A stretch of DNA of 64,000 nt from Ustilago trichophora (taxonomy: Eukaryota > Basidiomycota > Ustilaginomycetes > Ustilaginales > Ustilaginaceae), in assembly GCA_900323505.1 (NCBI GenBank), contig OOIN01000034.1, positions 186,001 to 250,000 on the forward strand. Direction: 5' to 3'. This document shows positions 30,833-42,241 of the stretch, in pieces (within the stretch, counting starts at the first letter, position 1; every line of letters begins with the position of its first letter). The position numbers and the translations under genes were made by a program. The notes under the pieces were generated by a model that searched no databases, was not told where the DNA came from, and worked only from the letters and a program-made list of their open reading frames with translations.

Positions 30833-33709
30833 TCAAGCAATGGGACCCTGATTCTGCCAAACCAAATCGAGCTCTTCCCTAAGCGTCTCCTCTCTAAACC
30901 TCAACCTAATATCGGGGACATTGCTCTTTGCCACCACATTTCCCCTTGGACCGGGAGCCTGGAAGTTGGGACCCAACCAATGTCTCTTGATCTCCATCTC
31001 CCAACCGGACTGCATCACCGAGTTACGTGCCAATTCGCACATATCAGCCGGGGTCAACTTGTAAATCTGAGTCGCCACCGAATACTCTTCCAACAGCGGT
31101 TCCTTGGACAAGTGGAATTGGAGAGGATCATCGGTGCTGATGGAAACATTCATGCCGAGTTTGAGGAAATTGGGGAAAGGATTTCGTTCGTACGACAGGA
31201 AAAGCGCATTGTTGGAAAGAGGTGACATGGCCAATCCGATCTGTTTGAGGTAGTAGAGATACTGTAAGGCGGGCACTTTTCGAAGCAGAATACCGTGAGA
31301 GATGGATTGAGAGGTTAAAAAGGCAGCTGCCATGTGGTCGGTATCTCCGGCTTCACCGGCATGGGGTCGGAGGACAAACGTGTTGAATCCACGAAGCTTT
31401 CGCCACTGGTTAAGGCTGGAAATGTTGGCAAACATGTAGTAGAGCCAATAGTTGTAAGGTGGACTGTCCTTGAAATCCCACAATCTGGGAACAGGGAACT
31501 TTTTGTGAACCCGCCTTTCGGGTTTGCTCTCGTCGTCGACGAGGTCGAATCCAACGACACGTTGGAGGAAAACGTGCAGTTTCGGATGACTCTGCGGATT
31601 CTGGGTCACCTCAAACAGCGGTTCAAAGACGTTGCGAATGATCTGTTCAAAGTTGTCCACCGTCCCATTGGCCTTGTACACGTCGTACAATCTAGGCACC
31701 TGAATGAGCCATCTCACGTTGGGGCTGAAAAGTCCATTATCCACCACCCAACCTGCCAATTTATCCCATTCGCCCCTCGTTCGACCATAGATGGAAACGC
31801 GATATTCGGCCATCTGGTATTTGCTCTGTTCCAAATCGGCCATGACTTCCTTTGTCAACTCGGCCAGGTATCGACCCTGGATAAGGTTGTCGGTCTTGAG
31901 GAAGATCTCACGCAGACGCGATTCACCCATGGGATTATACTTGAGGTTAAACTTGTCGAATCGATGGAAAGCGTCCTGATGGGCATGCATATCGAGCGTA
32001 TCGATGCTCAGATCGTAGGCGGTGAGCTTGAGAGATTCAAACACTTCCTGCAAGGTCAAATTCTTGCCATCACGATGAATGACGACGTCATCGGGGAAAC
32101 GCTTGATCTTGGCCTTGATGAAGCGGAGAAGATGCTTCTGGTTCATCGACGCACTGTGATGAATGTGGGTATCGACTTTTCGGACATTGTAGAAATCTCG
32201 ATGCGGTACACGCTTCATATCGGCAAGCTCGCGATACTCGTTGAGTAAAAAGTAGAGGTTCCACTTGCTTTCGAGGTACTTGAGTCGTCGCCAGGCGAAA
32301 CTCTTGACAGGACCGTCCGAGATGACACCGAGAAGGTAGTCGAGGTCCTTGAAATACTCGCGAATGGTGGGGACGTTGAAGAGGGGCTCCTTTCTGGCAG
32401 AGCCCGTAGGAGTCGTGGCAGGAGTAGGATCATCGACGCTCTGCGTAGGAGTGGCAAGCGCAGAGGGCGCATCACCTTCGTAGACCTGGATGACTCCAGT
32501 CTCGTCCATGTGCCAGGTGACCTCGGAGCCGTTGCGTGTATGCTTGGAAGGGATAACAATATCCTGCTCGCGATAGAGACCTGGCTTACCACCGGTGCTC
32601 TCCAGCAGCGCCTGAGCAGCTTGAGCGTTGGCAGGACTGGCGGGAGGAATAGGTGGAGGTAGAGGATTGACCGAGGTAGGACGCACAACAAACGACGACT
32701 CAGGCGGAGGGTTGAACAATTCCCAATGAGGACGAGGTGGGGCCGGGTAGATGCGCCAAGGCTTAGGCTTGCCGGTATTGGCATCCCAAGAAGAGCCATC
32801 GATCTTGATCGAGCCCTCCGCCACGGGTCCCGAAGCTGTCTTCTGCTGAGACTCGTCTACGCCATCATTAGCGGCCGCAGCCTGACGAGCACAGTATTCA
32901 GCGTCCCAATTTTTGGGGTTGTCCTCCATAGCGCCCTGAAGACTGGCATTCATATATTTATCCCTGAGCTGCAAACAAGTCTGCAAGCTGGTGTACAAAG
33001 CTCGCAATTCACCCGAGAGTTCAGAGTGGACAGCGACGTTGGAGGCGCTCAAATGGTTGGGATCGGCACCGGTCTGTTGACCAACGGGTGCGTGAGGAGC
33101 AGCTCCGAGACCAGCTGCGGCAGCTGCAGCCTCGGCAGGCGATGCGGCAAAGTGAGCCTGGTCTTGAGCAGCTTGAACGTTGGTATGTTTGGGGAGAGAG
33201 GTTTGGGGCTGAGCATCGTGGAAAATGGTAGCGACGTTGGGGGGAGGAACGACGCTTCCGTCTCCAGAAATGTCGAGGTCGGCGTTCGATCTTCGCTCAT
33301 CCTGAAGCGAGCCAGCCGAGAAGACAGAAGACCTTTCTGCGAGCGAGGTAGAAGCAAAGGTGGGTTCGAGCTCGTTCTGAGAATCGGCGGTAAAAGAGCC
33401 TTGAAGACGAGTAGGGATGTCGATAGCAGGCGTGTTCTGGTGAGAAGACGAGATGCGTCGATGGGCCCAGTAATGACCGTCGGATTCGTGAAGACGCTTC
33501 TCGTCAGCCTCCGAGTAGTGGGAAGCATCTGCACGGATGGCAGGAGGGGTACCGGGAGAGACGCCGTCCTGTTCAAAAGGGTTTCTCTCGCTGGATGCAG
33601 GGGAAGAATCCCTGGTGGAGTTAATGTTATTGTTGTTGTGCATGGACAAGGCCCGTGCCATGGCGGAGAGGTCGGCGTCGGCGCCGTTGGGCCTTCGAGT
33701 GCCGCACAT
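30833..33709 (-). CDS. AMD1: AMP deaminase
   Basis: A single exon of 958 residues starting at ACCATGTGCGGC. The longer open frame reaches upstream only by a TTG codon. AMP deaminase converts AMP to IMP plus ammonia and balances the purine nucleotide pool. The N-terminal 330 residues are low-complexity and presumably regulatory. The catalytic barrel contains the metal ligands in [15 protein letters not shown] (about residue 512), the [15 protein letters not shown] loop, and the signature [17 protein letters not shown] (about residue 860). The C-terminus [20 protein letters not shown] is typical of the family. It is divergent from the SPC34-like gene and convergent with RFC3. Confidence 0.97.
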   Translation of the reverse strand: MCGTRRPNGADADLSAMARALSMHNNNNINSTRDSSPASSERNPFEQDGVSPGTPPAIRADASHYSEADEKRLHESDGHYWAHRRISSSHQNTPAIDIPTRLQGSFTADSQNELEPTFASTSLAERSSVFSAGSLQDERRSNADLDISGDGSVVPPPNVATIFHDAQPQTSLPKHTNVQAAQDQAHFAASPAEAAAAAAGLGAAPHAPVGQQTGADPNHLSASNVAVHSELSGELRALYTSLQTCLQLRDKYMNASLQGAMEDNPKNWDAEYCARQAAAANDGVDESQQKTASGPVAEGSIKIDGSSWDANTGKPKPWRIYPAPPRPHWELFNPPPESSFVVRPTSVNPLPPPIPPASPANAQAAQALLESTGGKPGLYREQDIVIPSKHTRNGSEVTWHMDETGVIQVYEGDAPSALATPTQSVDDPTPATTPTGSARKEPLFNVPTIREYFKDLDYLLGVISDGPVKSFAWRRLKYLESKWNLYFLLNEYRELADMKRVPHRDFYNVRKVDTHIHHSASMNQKHLLRFIKAKIKRFPDDVVIHRDGKNLTLQEVFESLKLTAYDLSIDTLDMHAHQDAFHRFDKFNLKYNPMGESRLREIFLKTDNLIQGRYLAELTKEVMADLEQSKYQMAEYRVSIYGRTRGEWDKLAGWVVDNGLFSPNVRWLIQVPRLYDVYKANGTVDNFEQIIRNVFEPLFEVTQNPQSHPKLHVFLQRVVGFDLVDDESKPERRVHKKFPVPRLWDFKDSPPYNYWLYYMFANISSLNQWRKLRGFNTFVLRPHAGEAGDTDHMAAAFLTSQSISHGILLRKVPALQYLYYLKQIGLAMSPLSNNALFLSYERNPFPNFLKLGMNVSISTDDPLQFHLSKEPLLEEYSVATQIYKLTPADMCELARNSVMQSGWEMEIKRHWLGPNFQAPGPRGNVVAKSNVPDIRLRFREETLREELDLVWQNQGPIA

Positions 33710-34269
33710 GGTGGGGGAAGAGAAGCGCCGTGTATGCGCGGAAGCGGTGGATTTGTGGAAAGAAAGCAAGAGTCAGTGCCCAGGCAAACGCAAACAAGGA
33801 TCTATGACAACTTCGACGATAGATGGAGCACAACTTGGTAAGATTAAACAGACAACGAACAAGAAGGCCAAGATGCAGACAGGGTCTTGGTCTCCTTGTA
33901 TATATTTTAATTTCTTTGACTTATCTCTCTGACGGCGATGCACAGTCCGACCAAATAAAAAAAAAAAATCTGCAGCAAACGCACAGAGATCTGTGCGACT
34001 CAAATCTCAGATTTCTCGGACATGGCCGAAGAAGGGGGATTGGTATTTTCTCGGTCGAGAGATTAAAAGTTACAGAGTCCGACGCGTCGCATTCACTTGC
34101 ATCTCACGCGACGAATCTTTTTCGAGCGAGCTAAACAACACTGCAACTCAAAAGCGCTTTCCGATTCAGCAGCCACGTATCGGGCAAAGAGAACAACACT
34201 TTCCTGTGCGCGCGCAATTAAGACATCACTGACTGCCTCCACCATCTCTATTGTATCGATTCGCAAATC
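33710..34269. promoter_or_regulatory. Divergent promoter between AMD1 and SPC34-like gene
   Basis: 560 bp. An A run lies at about 33957-33968 (AAATAAAAAAAAAAAA). No coding exon is seen. Confidence 0.45.
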
Positions 34270-36150
34270 ATGGACAACGCTCTGCAGGCTCTCACCAATA
34301 ATCTCGACGCCATCAACTCGCGCCAGGCTGCGGCCAGAAAGCGCGCAAGGAAGGGCGGCGATGCTACGCCGTTCACCTCGGCCGTCTTGAATCGCGAGGG
34401 ACTCGAGATTTACACCTACATTCGGGACGCCGACCCTCAGACAGAGGCCAACCTCTTCTGGTATCCTCCTCTTCCTCAGTCAGCTTCCAGCTCTCGTGCC
34501 GGTCCCAGCTCTAGCGCTCACAGGAACGCCCATAATGTATCGGGTCGTACCAACGGTGCCACCGGTCACATGGCAGACGACGCCAATGAAGCAGACCTCT
34601 TGCTCGCCCCTCGTCTGCCAGAGCCTCGTCACGTTGCTCCTCCCACTCCGCTTCGCAACACTCACTCTTCCAACAAGAACAACTTCCAGTCTCAGAATGA
34701 GCAGAGTGTTGATCCGCGCGTCTTGCTCCTCGCAGCTCAGCGTCTCAACGATACCTGCGGCAAGGGCTCCAGGACGCGTAAACATATCAAGAGTCTTCTC
34801 AAAACCAACGCTTCGCTCAAGCAGTCCATCCAGAGCTACGAGCAGCAGATCCGCCAAAGCGAAGCCGAACTTCGTGCCACTGCCGAGGGCAAATCCATCC
34901 CCCCTTCGCAGCTCTCATCTGCTCACTCGGAAGCCGCACATGCAGGCAACGCCTCTTCTGCATCTGATCAGATTCATGCACACTTGTCCGAGGTGGAGGA
35001 AAGCATTCAGAAGGAGGAACTTGAAATCCTGGCACTGGAGGAGATGATCGGAGAGCTGCGTCAGGCTCGTCTTGACTGGCAAAAGCAGGAATTGGAACGT
35101 CAGCAGAGAGCTGAAGCTGCCGCAGAGTCGAGTAGAAATCAGCCTCAGCAAAAGACTCCTCAGCGTGCACCTCCTCGTGCTTCTCTTGCTCGTGTTGAGC
35201 GAGCAGATGTTTCAGCACACGAGTTTGTACGCGAGGCTGGTCCCGTCGCGGATGATCAAGATCATGAATCGTTGGACAGCAGGATGGATCTCACACAACA
35301 ACCAGCGGAAGAGGAGGAGGAAGAAGAGGTGCATCAGATCGCCTACAACTCTGAACCTCAGGGCGCTGCTGATGAGACAGTAGAACCGGATGCCACGGTC
35401 GCAAGAGCGCATCACGACATCTCTGTCTCGCAATCATTCGACGATCCCGCCGATCTCACCATTCAGCAACCACACGAACCAGAATCCCACCCACTTGGAG
35501 AAGACGTCGCAGACACATCTGCGGCCATCGACCCTGTCATCCCAGTTGCAGAGGAGCCAACCGCTGTCTCCCACCAGCTCGAATCTTCCCACTTACTTGC
35601 TGCCGGCAGTCAGAGCTCTGAAGAGCTCGAAAGGGTGACTCAAAAAGTGTGGCAAGTGTTTGGGGATGCGCTGCGCGCCGTTGCACCCGAACGAGAATCC
35701 GCCGACTACCTTGACACGCTCGACGTCCTCAAGGCGCTCATGACCGGTGGCGATAAACCCAACAATGCGGGTGATTACTCGGTGGGCTCAGTCCAGACCT
35801 CTTCCACCCTCTCCACCGCCGCCAGTGAAGCTTCGGCGGCGGCTACGGCAGCCCAGTTGAGCCCAGAGGTTCTGATGACCGCCTTTGTCATCTTCCAAAT
35901 GCTCGTCTCGGAGGAGCCCCATCGCATGAACATTGACGAGCTCAAGGTACGCGGTCACGAATGGTGGTCGACATCGGGTATGCAGGTCTGGCTGCATGCC
36001 CAGTCGCATGATGACACGGATGTGCCAAGTCGCATCGAGGCTTTGGAAGACGGTCAGAATTTGGCGAGGAAAGCGACTTATGGAATGATCTCGAAACAGC
36101 TCTTTGCGATCAAGCGACAAAAGGGTGTCGGTCTCGTCGGATTTGCTTGA
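34270..36150 (+). CDS. SPC34: DASH/Dam1 complex subunit Spc34-like, with large C-terminal extension
   Basis: A single exon of 626 residues. Residues about 30-70 (ATPFTSAVLN...YIRDADPQTEANLFW) resemble the opening of fungal Spc34, where FTNALL, a DITxLIRDTE block and ALFS follow one another. Residues about 150-200 (DPRVLLLAAQRLND...IKSLLKTNASLKQSIQSYEQQI) fit the second conserved block and coiled coil of Spc34. DASH couples kinetochores to microtubules. Yeast and S. pombe Spc34 are about 160-300 residues, so the remaining 400 residues are unusual: a second coiled coil (about 235-285), a long acidic low-complexity region, and a compact, well-ordered-looking C-terminal 150 residues (TQKVWQVFGDALRAV; HEWWSTSGMQVWLHA). 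The role of the tail is unknown. Confidence 0.55.
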   Translation: MDNALQALTNNLDAINSRQAAARKRARKGGDATPFTSAVLNREGLEIYTYIRDADPQTEANLFWYPPLPQSASSSRAGPSSSAHRNAHNVSGRTNGATGHMADDANEADLLLAPRLPEPRHVAPPTPLRNTHSSNKNNFQSQNEQSVDPRVLLLAAQRLNDTCGKGSRTRKHIKSLLKTNASLKQSIQSYEQQIRQSEAELRATAEGKSIPPSQLSSAHSEAAHAGNASSASDQIHAHLSEVEESIQKEELEILALEEMIGELRQARLDWQKQELERQQRAEAAAESSRNQPQQKTPQRAPPRASLARVERADVSAHEFVREAGPVADDQDHESLDSRMDLTQQPAEEEEEEEVHQIAYNSEPQGAADETVEPDATVARAHHDISVSQSFDDPADLTIQQPHEPESHPLGEDVADTSAAIDPVIPVAEEPTAVSHQLESSHLLAAGSQSSEELERVTQKVWQVFGDALRAVAPERESADYLDTLDVLKALMTGGDKPNNAGDYSVGSVQTSSTLSTAASEASAAATAAQLSPEVLMTAFVIFQMLVSEEPHRMNIDELKVRGHEWWSTSGMQVWLHAQSHDDTDVPSRIEALEDGQNLARKATYGMISKQLFAIKRQKGVGLVGFA

Positions 36151-36319
36151 ACATTGGCAGCTTGCTCTTTTCAATCACGGGTGAGGCGGTTCTAGATCCT
36201 ATTTAATATATATATGCCTTTTGAAATTCATGTCGCGGGTATATGATTTGGAATTGTACAATGATCGTGGTACGTGGCTATCTTTCTCCGAATGCTGTTT
36301 GTTCTTTGCCGTGTGGGGA

Positions 36320-37208
36320 TCAGGACTCGCTTGTCAAGATGCCGACCATGGCCGTGTCGATCATCGAGTCGATGTTGACCCACGAGTGTGTGAGGGCTAT
36401 GCGCAAGGAGCAAAACACCAAAGAAAAAAAGAAAAAAGGATGAGTTAGTGACTAAACTTTGAAACCGCAGATGATAAGCATCCCTATTGCGGGTTTTTGA
36501 AACCTCTCGAAACTCACCAAACAACCTGGTTCCGTCGCGACCGGCGCAACGCATCAATTCGTCTTCTCCACCAGGATGGAAGCGGAGATAAGGTGTAATG
36601 TTGTATACTTTGCCATAGAATGCCGACCAAGCGTCTTGGGGTTTGTTGTGCTTTTTGAGTTCGGAAGGTGTTACTCGTTGCAAAGAGGTGATGCCACCCC
36701 TGAGATCTGTGCTGTTTTTGAGTCTAGCCCAGTCGAGGGGGCTACATCCGGGTGCGAGGGCGACCTTCTTTCGACTCTTGCCCCCCTTGACGCCGGAAGC
36801 ACCTCCGACACCCACTGGTGCTGTCAAAGCTGATGTTGATGGCGGTGCTGTGAGGCCACTGCTCCTGGGAGGTGCCAAGCCCGTTGTTGGTGGAGCCATG
36901 AGCGTGTTGGAAGATGATGCTCGTGGCGCAACGGCTTGCAGGAATGACGCAGCTTTCGAGGTGGGGCCAGGAGCTGAAAAGGTGGAGTTGTTGGCGGAAG
37001 AGCTCTGCCTCTGTGCGCTATTCAGGCTTGGAAATGCAGGAGGAACGTCGTCATCCTCGACAGCAATGCTGGGACCATCTTGTGTGGCGCTCTGGAAGGA
37101 TTCGGCTGAATCCGAGTCATCGCCGCTTTCATGACCGGCAGTGGAAAGTCGAATGTTGTCGAGATTGATGCCAGACAGCTCTCCTGTCGTTGGAGCCGTC
37201 GAGGTCAT
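36320..37208 (-). CDS. Cytochrome b5-fold haem protein (Irc21 / NCB5OR N-domain type)
   Basis: Exons 36518-37208 and 36320-36396, with a GTGAGT..ATAG intron of 121 nt, give 255 residues. The N-terminal 140 residues are low-complexity and Ser/Ala/Pro-rich. The C-terminal domain begins at about residue 150 (KVALAPGCSPLDWARL) and carries the first haem ligand in YLRFHPGGEDEL and, only after splicing, the second in LTHSWVNIDSM. That arrangement is typical of the b5 domain in cytochrome b5 reductase 4 and of yeast Irc21. There is no reductase domain and no transmembrane anchor, so this would be a soluble haem protein whose redox partner is not known. Reading through the intron instead gives a nonsense tail, which supports the splice. 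Irc21 is the likely yeast counterpart, but I leave the symbol open. Confidence 0.8.
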
Positions 37209-37627
37209 TCTTGCTGGTAAGCTTCTGCTAAAATGTGTGTGTGTGTATGAGGGAGGAGAAGCATGGAGCGGTGGCACAATTTTGGCATTTCAGTTTCAGA
37301 TTCAGACAACACGGCAAGCTCAGTTGTCATATTTGAAATATTGTTCACCACGTAATCAGACATAAGCGCATTTCGTGTCATTTCATTTCGATTCGTGGCG
37401 GTGCGATGCGGTGCGATGCGGTGCGGTGCCCAACTCCGCTGCAAGTTGGGCTCAGGAGACACAACGTCAGAGTGTCACGGGCCAGCCTCGGTCATTTGCC
37501 ATTTCCACTAGGTTTTCCATCTGTCACTTTTCTCTTTCCCACCATCCATCAATACACCTTCGTCTTTCATCCACATCGAATCGGAGCCACCACATCAAAT
37601 CGAATTGGCTACCAGCCACAAGCCAAC
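37209..37627. promoter_or_regulatory. Divergent promoter of the b5-domain gene and HSE1
   Basis: 419 bp with a tandem repeat of GCGGTGCGAT at 37398-37429 (see separate entry) and a GT repeat near 37231-37245. No exon is seen. Confidence 0.45.
37398..37429 (+). repeat. Tandem 10-mer GCGGTGCGAT, about three copies
   Basis: Two exact copies plus a partial third, in the middle of a divergent promoter. Possibly a binding-site array or a simple-sequence expansion. Confidence 0.8.
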
Positions 37628-39541
37628 ATGTTCGCAGCCAAGAACCCTTTCGAGGACATTGTCCTCAAGGCCACATCCGATGAGCTCACTTCCGAGAACT
37701 GGGAGCTCAACCTCGAGGTCTGCGACAAGGTCTCATCCGGTGGAGAATCAGCGTAAGTATCACAGATCACTTATCCGGATACCTGCTCAGAACATGACTG
37801 ACACTGTATACCCTTATGACCTCAACCTTGCAGCGCTCGCAACTGCATCGGAGCCATCCAGAAACGTCTCGTACACCGCAACGCAAACGTTCAGCTATAC
37901 GCACTCACCCTCGCAGACGCCGTCGCCAAGAACTGCGGTCTCACAGCCCACCAAGAGATTGCCAGTAGGTCTTTCACCCAGACGCTCGCCAGGATTTGTC
38001 TCGACCGCAACACGCATGCTACCGTCAAGAAGCGCTGTTATGCTCTCGTCAAGGAATGGGCGGGAGAGTTTGACGACGAGAGTTTGGGCCTCATGAAAGA
38101 GACCTACGAGTCACTCAAGTCTCAAGATGCTGTCGCTGAAGAGGAGCATCTCGCACCGAAGCAACCACGTGAACCAACATCAGAGCAGCTGCGGGCCGAA
38201 GACGAAGAGCTTAGGAGGGCCCTTGAACTCTCGATTCAGGACCAAGGCGGCCGTAGCACTTGGAACAATTACAACACCACTCAGCAGGCCGAAGCTTCTG
38301 GTTCCTCTGCCCCGGCTGCTTCCTCCAGCTCGTACGCTCAACAGCAACAGCAGCAGCCATCGCAAAGCTCAGCTCCCTCCACTCAGCAGTATGCAGCTAC
38401 CTCACAAACGGCTGCTGTCGGAGCAAGCGTCCAGCCCACCGCTGCAGCGGCTACAACGGCTCCTGCTGTCGCTTCCCGAGTCCGTGCATTGTACGACTTT
38501 TCCCCTACCGAGCCAGGAGAGCTTGCCTTTTCCCGAGGCGAGATCATCCGCGTCTTGGACAGCGTCTACGAGCATTGGTGGAGGGGGGAAGTCCGGGGTG
38601 AGGCAGGAATCTTCCCCGTCAACTACGTCGAAGTGTTACCCGATCCGACCCCTGCCGAGCTGCAAAGGGAAGCCGAGATGGAGGCACGTATCTTCTCCCA
38701 AGCCGCTGACATCGACCGGCTGCTTAGCAAGCTTCGCAGTCTCGACCCTGCCCGTGATAACTTGGCTGAAGATGAGGAGCTGCAGGAATTGTACCAAAAA
38801 TCGCTCGCCATGCGACCCAAGATTGTCAAACTCATCGACAGGTACAGCAACAAGATCACCGAGCTCAAGGCGATGAATGACAAGTTTGTTCACGCACGAG
38901 GCTCATTCGATGAGATGATGGAGCAGAGTCTTTCGAGGTACAATCCGGGCGGTCACTCGAGTCAGGACTACCTTCGTCCTCGTCCCGAGCTTCAGCATCA
39001 GGCTTCGGCCTCTTCGGCTGATTACGCGCAGCATTCGGCGTACCCAAATAATGCTCACGGTGTTTACCCTGGCCACGCATCACCTTCGATCGCTCGTCCT
39101 CAGGATAATCCATATGGTTATCCGTCTCAACAACAACAGCATGGCTATTCTCAACCCTCCGGTGCTGCACCTGTCGACTCTGGCTATGCATCAAGCAGCC
39201 ATGCAGCCCCTCTTCCGCAGCAACAACAACAGCAGCAGCAGCACCCGCAGCCTTCTTCACAATACCCTCAAATGCCTCACGAACAACAGTATAACACCGC
39301 TCCTCACGATGACGAAAAACGTCGACTGTTCGAACGCGCAAGAGCAGAAGGCGAAGCCTACCAGCAGCAGCACTTCCAATCTCAACCCCAGCAGCCATCC
39401 ACTAGCGCAGGGTACGGTGGAGGATACCCTTCCCAACCACCTGATGTCTCCGGTCTACACCACCAAATGGGTTCCATGAACATTGGCGGCTCCGGAACCA
39501 GTGGTAGTGGTGGTTATAGCTCTCATCCTGTTGGACATTGA
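37628..39541 (+). CDS. HSE1: ESCRT-0 subunit Hse1 (STAM homologue)
   Basis: Exons 37628-37752 and 37834-39541, with an 81-nt GTAAGT..GCAG intron, encode 610 residues. ESCRT-0 (Hse1 with Vps27) collects ubiquitinated cargo on endosomes. Domain order: VHS (about 10-140, NPFEDIVLKAT...WELNLEVCDKV..ALTLADAVAKNCG..VKKRCYALVKEWA), ubiquitin-interacting motif (about 164-178, EDEELRRALELSIQD), SH3 (about 256-312, VRALYDFSPTEPGELAFSRGE..WWRGEVRGEAGIFPVNYVE), the helical core for Vps27 binding (about 313-420), and a Gln/Pro/Ser-rich tail. Length and order match the family. Several CAG/CAA runs encode glutamine tracts. The gene is convergent with APP1. Confidence 0.95.
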
Positions 39542-40054
39542 GATGATCTTTCATGTTGTATGGTATGGATCGTGCGATCGCATGGAAGCATTTTTTTTTT
39601 CCTGACTTGTTACTTGTGTGTGTGTTGTTGGCATGGTGTTAAGCTGTTTTTCTTTTTCAGGGTTGTTGTTAGCCTCTGCTTGACATGGCGATAAAGGGGC
39701 ATATGAGACGCAATTGAATACTTGGGTTGTAGAAGATTTTTTTCCGAGCATTGAGCTAGAGAGACTTTTTTCACAGCCTAGATACTGTATGTTTTTGTTG
39801 CAAGCTTGACTGTTAGACAAAGTCTCGGTCTCATCCGCTGCGTAGGAGGATCATACTCGAATCATCAAATGATCAAGACTGACAAGAAATAAGGAAAGTT
39901 GTCATGACAGCGTTGGTAGTGGGATTGCGTCTTATGAAGCAACAGAACGCAGAATGTGTTGCAAATGCAGCATGCAGTACTGTGCAGTACGTGTTTATGA
40001 CGATAAAATGAAGCAACTTTATTCCAATCCTTAAAAAAAAGGGGGGGATGTGGT
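39542..40054. other. Convergent 3' flanks of HSE1 and APP1
   Basis: 513 bp without an exon. It holds short T runs (about 39591-39600) and an A8G7 stretch near 40033-40047. The palindromic motif AGTACTGTGCAGTACG is present near 39977-39992. Confidence 0.5.
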
Positions 40055-42241
40055 TCAAGCTGACCGATCTGCAGGTCTGGTACCGCTCTTAAGTTCACGT
40101 ATGAGTTGACAAGCCTGTTCTTGCACATCTCCCCCTTCCCTAAACAGTCTAAAGACAGTAGAGCGAGGTAACATGCTGGTAGCCTTACTAAGGCGAATTT
40201 GAAATGCCTGTTTCTGTCGAATTTCTTGCTCGGACAGTGAACCGGATGAGCGATTTACCTCCTTCATCTGACCCGTATACCTAGTAGCTGAAAGGTCCAA
40301 TGTGGTAGTTGGCGCATTTGGAGGATAAGAAGTGTCAAAAAATGGTGGTTCGGAAATATCACCAACTCGACGTGACGATGCTGATACCGACGACTGCGTC
40401 AAAGCGCTACGAGGTGGTTTTGGTAAAGCATCATCAATGCTACTGGTCACCGAAAGTCTGTCAGTCGAAGAAGCAGCTGTAAACAAAGGAGACTTTTCAG
40501 CCTTTGATCCAGTAGCTGGACTGCTAACATCACGAATGAATACGCCTCGCACTTGCGCAGGACGCTCAGCCGCCAATGCACAATAAAGCTCCAAATCCAG
40601 CTCACCGCTATCTCCAATCAGGATAAACGGAGATGTGCGAAAATCATCGAGAATCTTGACAACATTGGCACGCTTTCGCTCGCCCGCGGGTTCTAACCAG
40701 CTAGACAAGAGACTACGAGCCCCACTGGGATAGTGCTTGAGTACAAGATGACTGATGGGTAGCCGGACCGCCTCGAGAAAGTCTAGAACGAGACTGTGCA
40801 GTTCGAGTGGAGCATTGGTGACGTAATGCAGGCCAGCGCCTAGGTCGATCATGGCGTGGTACCAGGATGAGACGCCTTTGACTTCAGCTTCGTGGTAAGG
40901 CAGGACAAACACGTTTCGGAGAATTTGTTTTGCTCCCTGGACGACGCCGGTATGCTTGACAGTGTCGTCGATATCTGAGATGACTCGAACACGACGAGAA
41001 TGGTCCTCATGAATGGTGCAGCGTCGCCAAGGAGATTCGGAAGCGGTGATCTCTGCCGAGCCCTCCGCTGCAGAGGTGAGGAGCTTTGCCTTGACCTCGA
41101 CTGCTTCAATCTCGTCTGGCGTAGCCTGGAACAAGTCGGCATAGTGACGACAGAAAGCCGAAAGCATATGCCAAGGTATAACCAGTCGATGCTCAAATTG
41201 CCCAGTCGAATCAGCCGTAAGACGAGTCGATGCCATGATGAGACGATTCCCCTGCTGATCGCAGGCGATAGCGCCATTGATCACGGGTGAAATTTCGATA
41301 TGAACATCCTTATGCGGCGATCGATAGACCCAGTAGGCTTGCAAGCGACGAGTGAGATTCTGATGAAACACAGTCACCTCGTCCAGACTTCTGTTGAGCC
41401 ACTGTGCAGAACCACCGGAGAGCATCGTGTCGGTCCTCTTGGGAGTCTGTGCAGCAAAAGTGGCAGCACGACGAAGAGCGTCCGGGTCTTGGTTAGATTC
41501 GTTTGCGGCCTGTTTGGCGGCGGCAGAATCGGTGGGGAAGGCATTGAGATTCTCCATGAGCCGAACGAGCGTCTGATCATCTGCATTTTCGATGACCTTG
41601 CGAGCGATTCTCTCCGATGCATGTTCATGAGCATGATGTTCGTTTTCGGAAGGATAATCCATCTCTTGTGGCTCTTCTACCAGTGGTACAGAAGAAGAAG
41701 AGTCGAGCATGGTGGATCCGAGGGGTTGTTGTTGAATTCTAGGAAGACCTGCAAGCTGGCGTGCCATCTGATTGAAAATCCTCTGGCTTCTACTTGGAGT
41801 GTCTAGCACTTTGGAAACGAATCCATGCAACGAGACGTGAAGTTCGATTTCGCCATCCTCCAAGTCTTCTGGAGCATCAAGTGTAGCCCAACCCTGAGGA
41901 TGACGATCGCGTGCCACCCTACGTTGAGCCCATCCTGGAAGAAGAACGACGTTTTCGAGACCGGCACGACCAGACATGTCCCTGATCCTCGGTAAAGCCG
42001 TGGTAGACGAGAAGTTACTAGATTGACCTCGAGCGTGTCTTGGAGTGGTAGCAGCGGTAGATGTAGACGAAAGCTGCGGCAACTTTGAGCGCGCTGAACC
42101 GGCAACGGCTTGCCAGTCGCGAGTGGCAAGATAATCGACGCTGGAGGTGAGGAGAGAAGCGGCTCTACTGCGAATACGAAAGCGACTCATGCTGGAACGC
42201 TCCCGAGATGTGTGAGGTGGATCTTGAGCATTTTCGTTCAT
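40055..42241 (-). CDS. APP1: Phosphatidate phosphatase App1 (actin-patch associated)
   Basis: A single exon of 728 residues. The enzyme dephosphorylates phosphatidate to diacylglycerol at endocytic actin patches. The APP1/DUF2183 catalytic domain shows the DxDxT signature in VISDIDDTVKHTG (Asp at residue 423), followed by LHYVTNAPLELH, LKHYPSGARS and the IGDSGELDLELYCALA motif. The upstream half holds a conserved N-terminal block (VLLPGWAQRRVARD, LHVSLHGFVSK) and a region of beta-rich sequence. The C-terminal 200 residues are Ser-rich, with a closing helical segment. The start is the first ATG. Divergent from the methylenetetrahydrofolate reductase gene. Confidence 0.93.
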   Translation of the reverse strand: MNENAQDPPHTSRERSSMSRFRIRSRAASLLTSSVDYLATRDWQAVAGSARSKLPQLSSTSTAATTPRHARGQSSNFSSTTALPRIRDMSGRAGLENVVLLPGWAQRRVARDRHPQGWATLDAPEDLEDGEIELHVSLHGFVSKVLDTPSRSQRIFNQMARQLAGLPRIQQQPLGSTMLDSSSSVPLVEEPQEMDYPSENEHHAHEHASERIARKVIENADDQTLVRLMENLNAFPTDSAAAKQAANESNQDPDALRRAATFAAQTPKRTDTMLSGGSAQWLNRSLDEVTVFHQNLTRRLQAYWVYRSPHKDVHIEISPVINGAIACDQQGNRLIMASTRLTADSTGQFEHRLVIPWHMLSAFCRHYADLFQATPDEIEAVEVKAKLLTSAAEGSAEITASESPWRRCTIHEDHSRRVRVISDIDDTVKHTGVVQGAKQILRNVFVLPYHEAEVKGVSSWYHAMIDLGAGLHYVTNAPLELHSLVLDFLEAVRLPISHLVLKHYPSGARSLLSSWLEPAGERKRANVVKILDDFRTSPFILIGDSGELDLELYCALAAERPAQVRGVFIRDVSSPATGSKAEKSPLFTAASSTDRLSVTSSIDDALPKPPRSALTQSSVSASSRRVGDISEPPFFDTSYPPNAPTTTLDLSATRYTGQMKEVNRSSGSLSEQEIRQKQAFQIRLSKATSMLPRSTVFRLFREGGDVQEQACQLIRELKSGTRPADRSA

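Noticed and set aside
33710..33769. 20-codon upstream extension of AMD1
   Set aside because: Begins at a TTG codon; the ATG at 33709 has an ACCATG context.
32726..33841. 371-codon + strand frame over AMD1
   Set aside because: Covers the low-complexity N-terminus of AMP deaminase in antisense; no recognisable domain.
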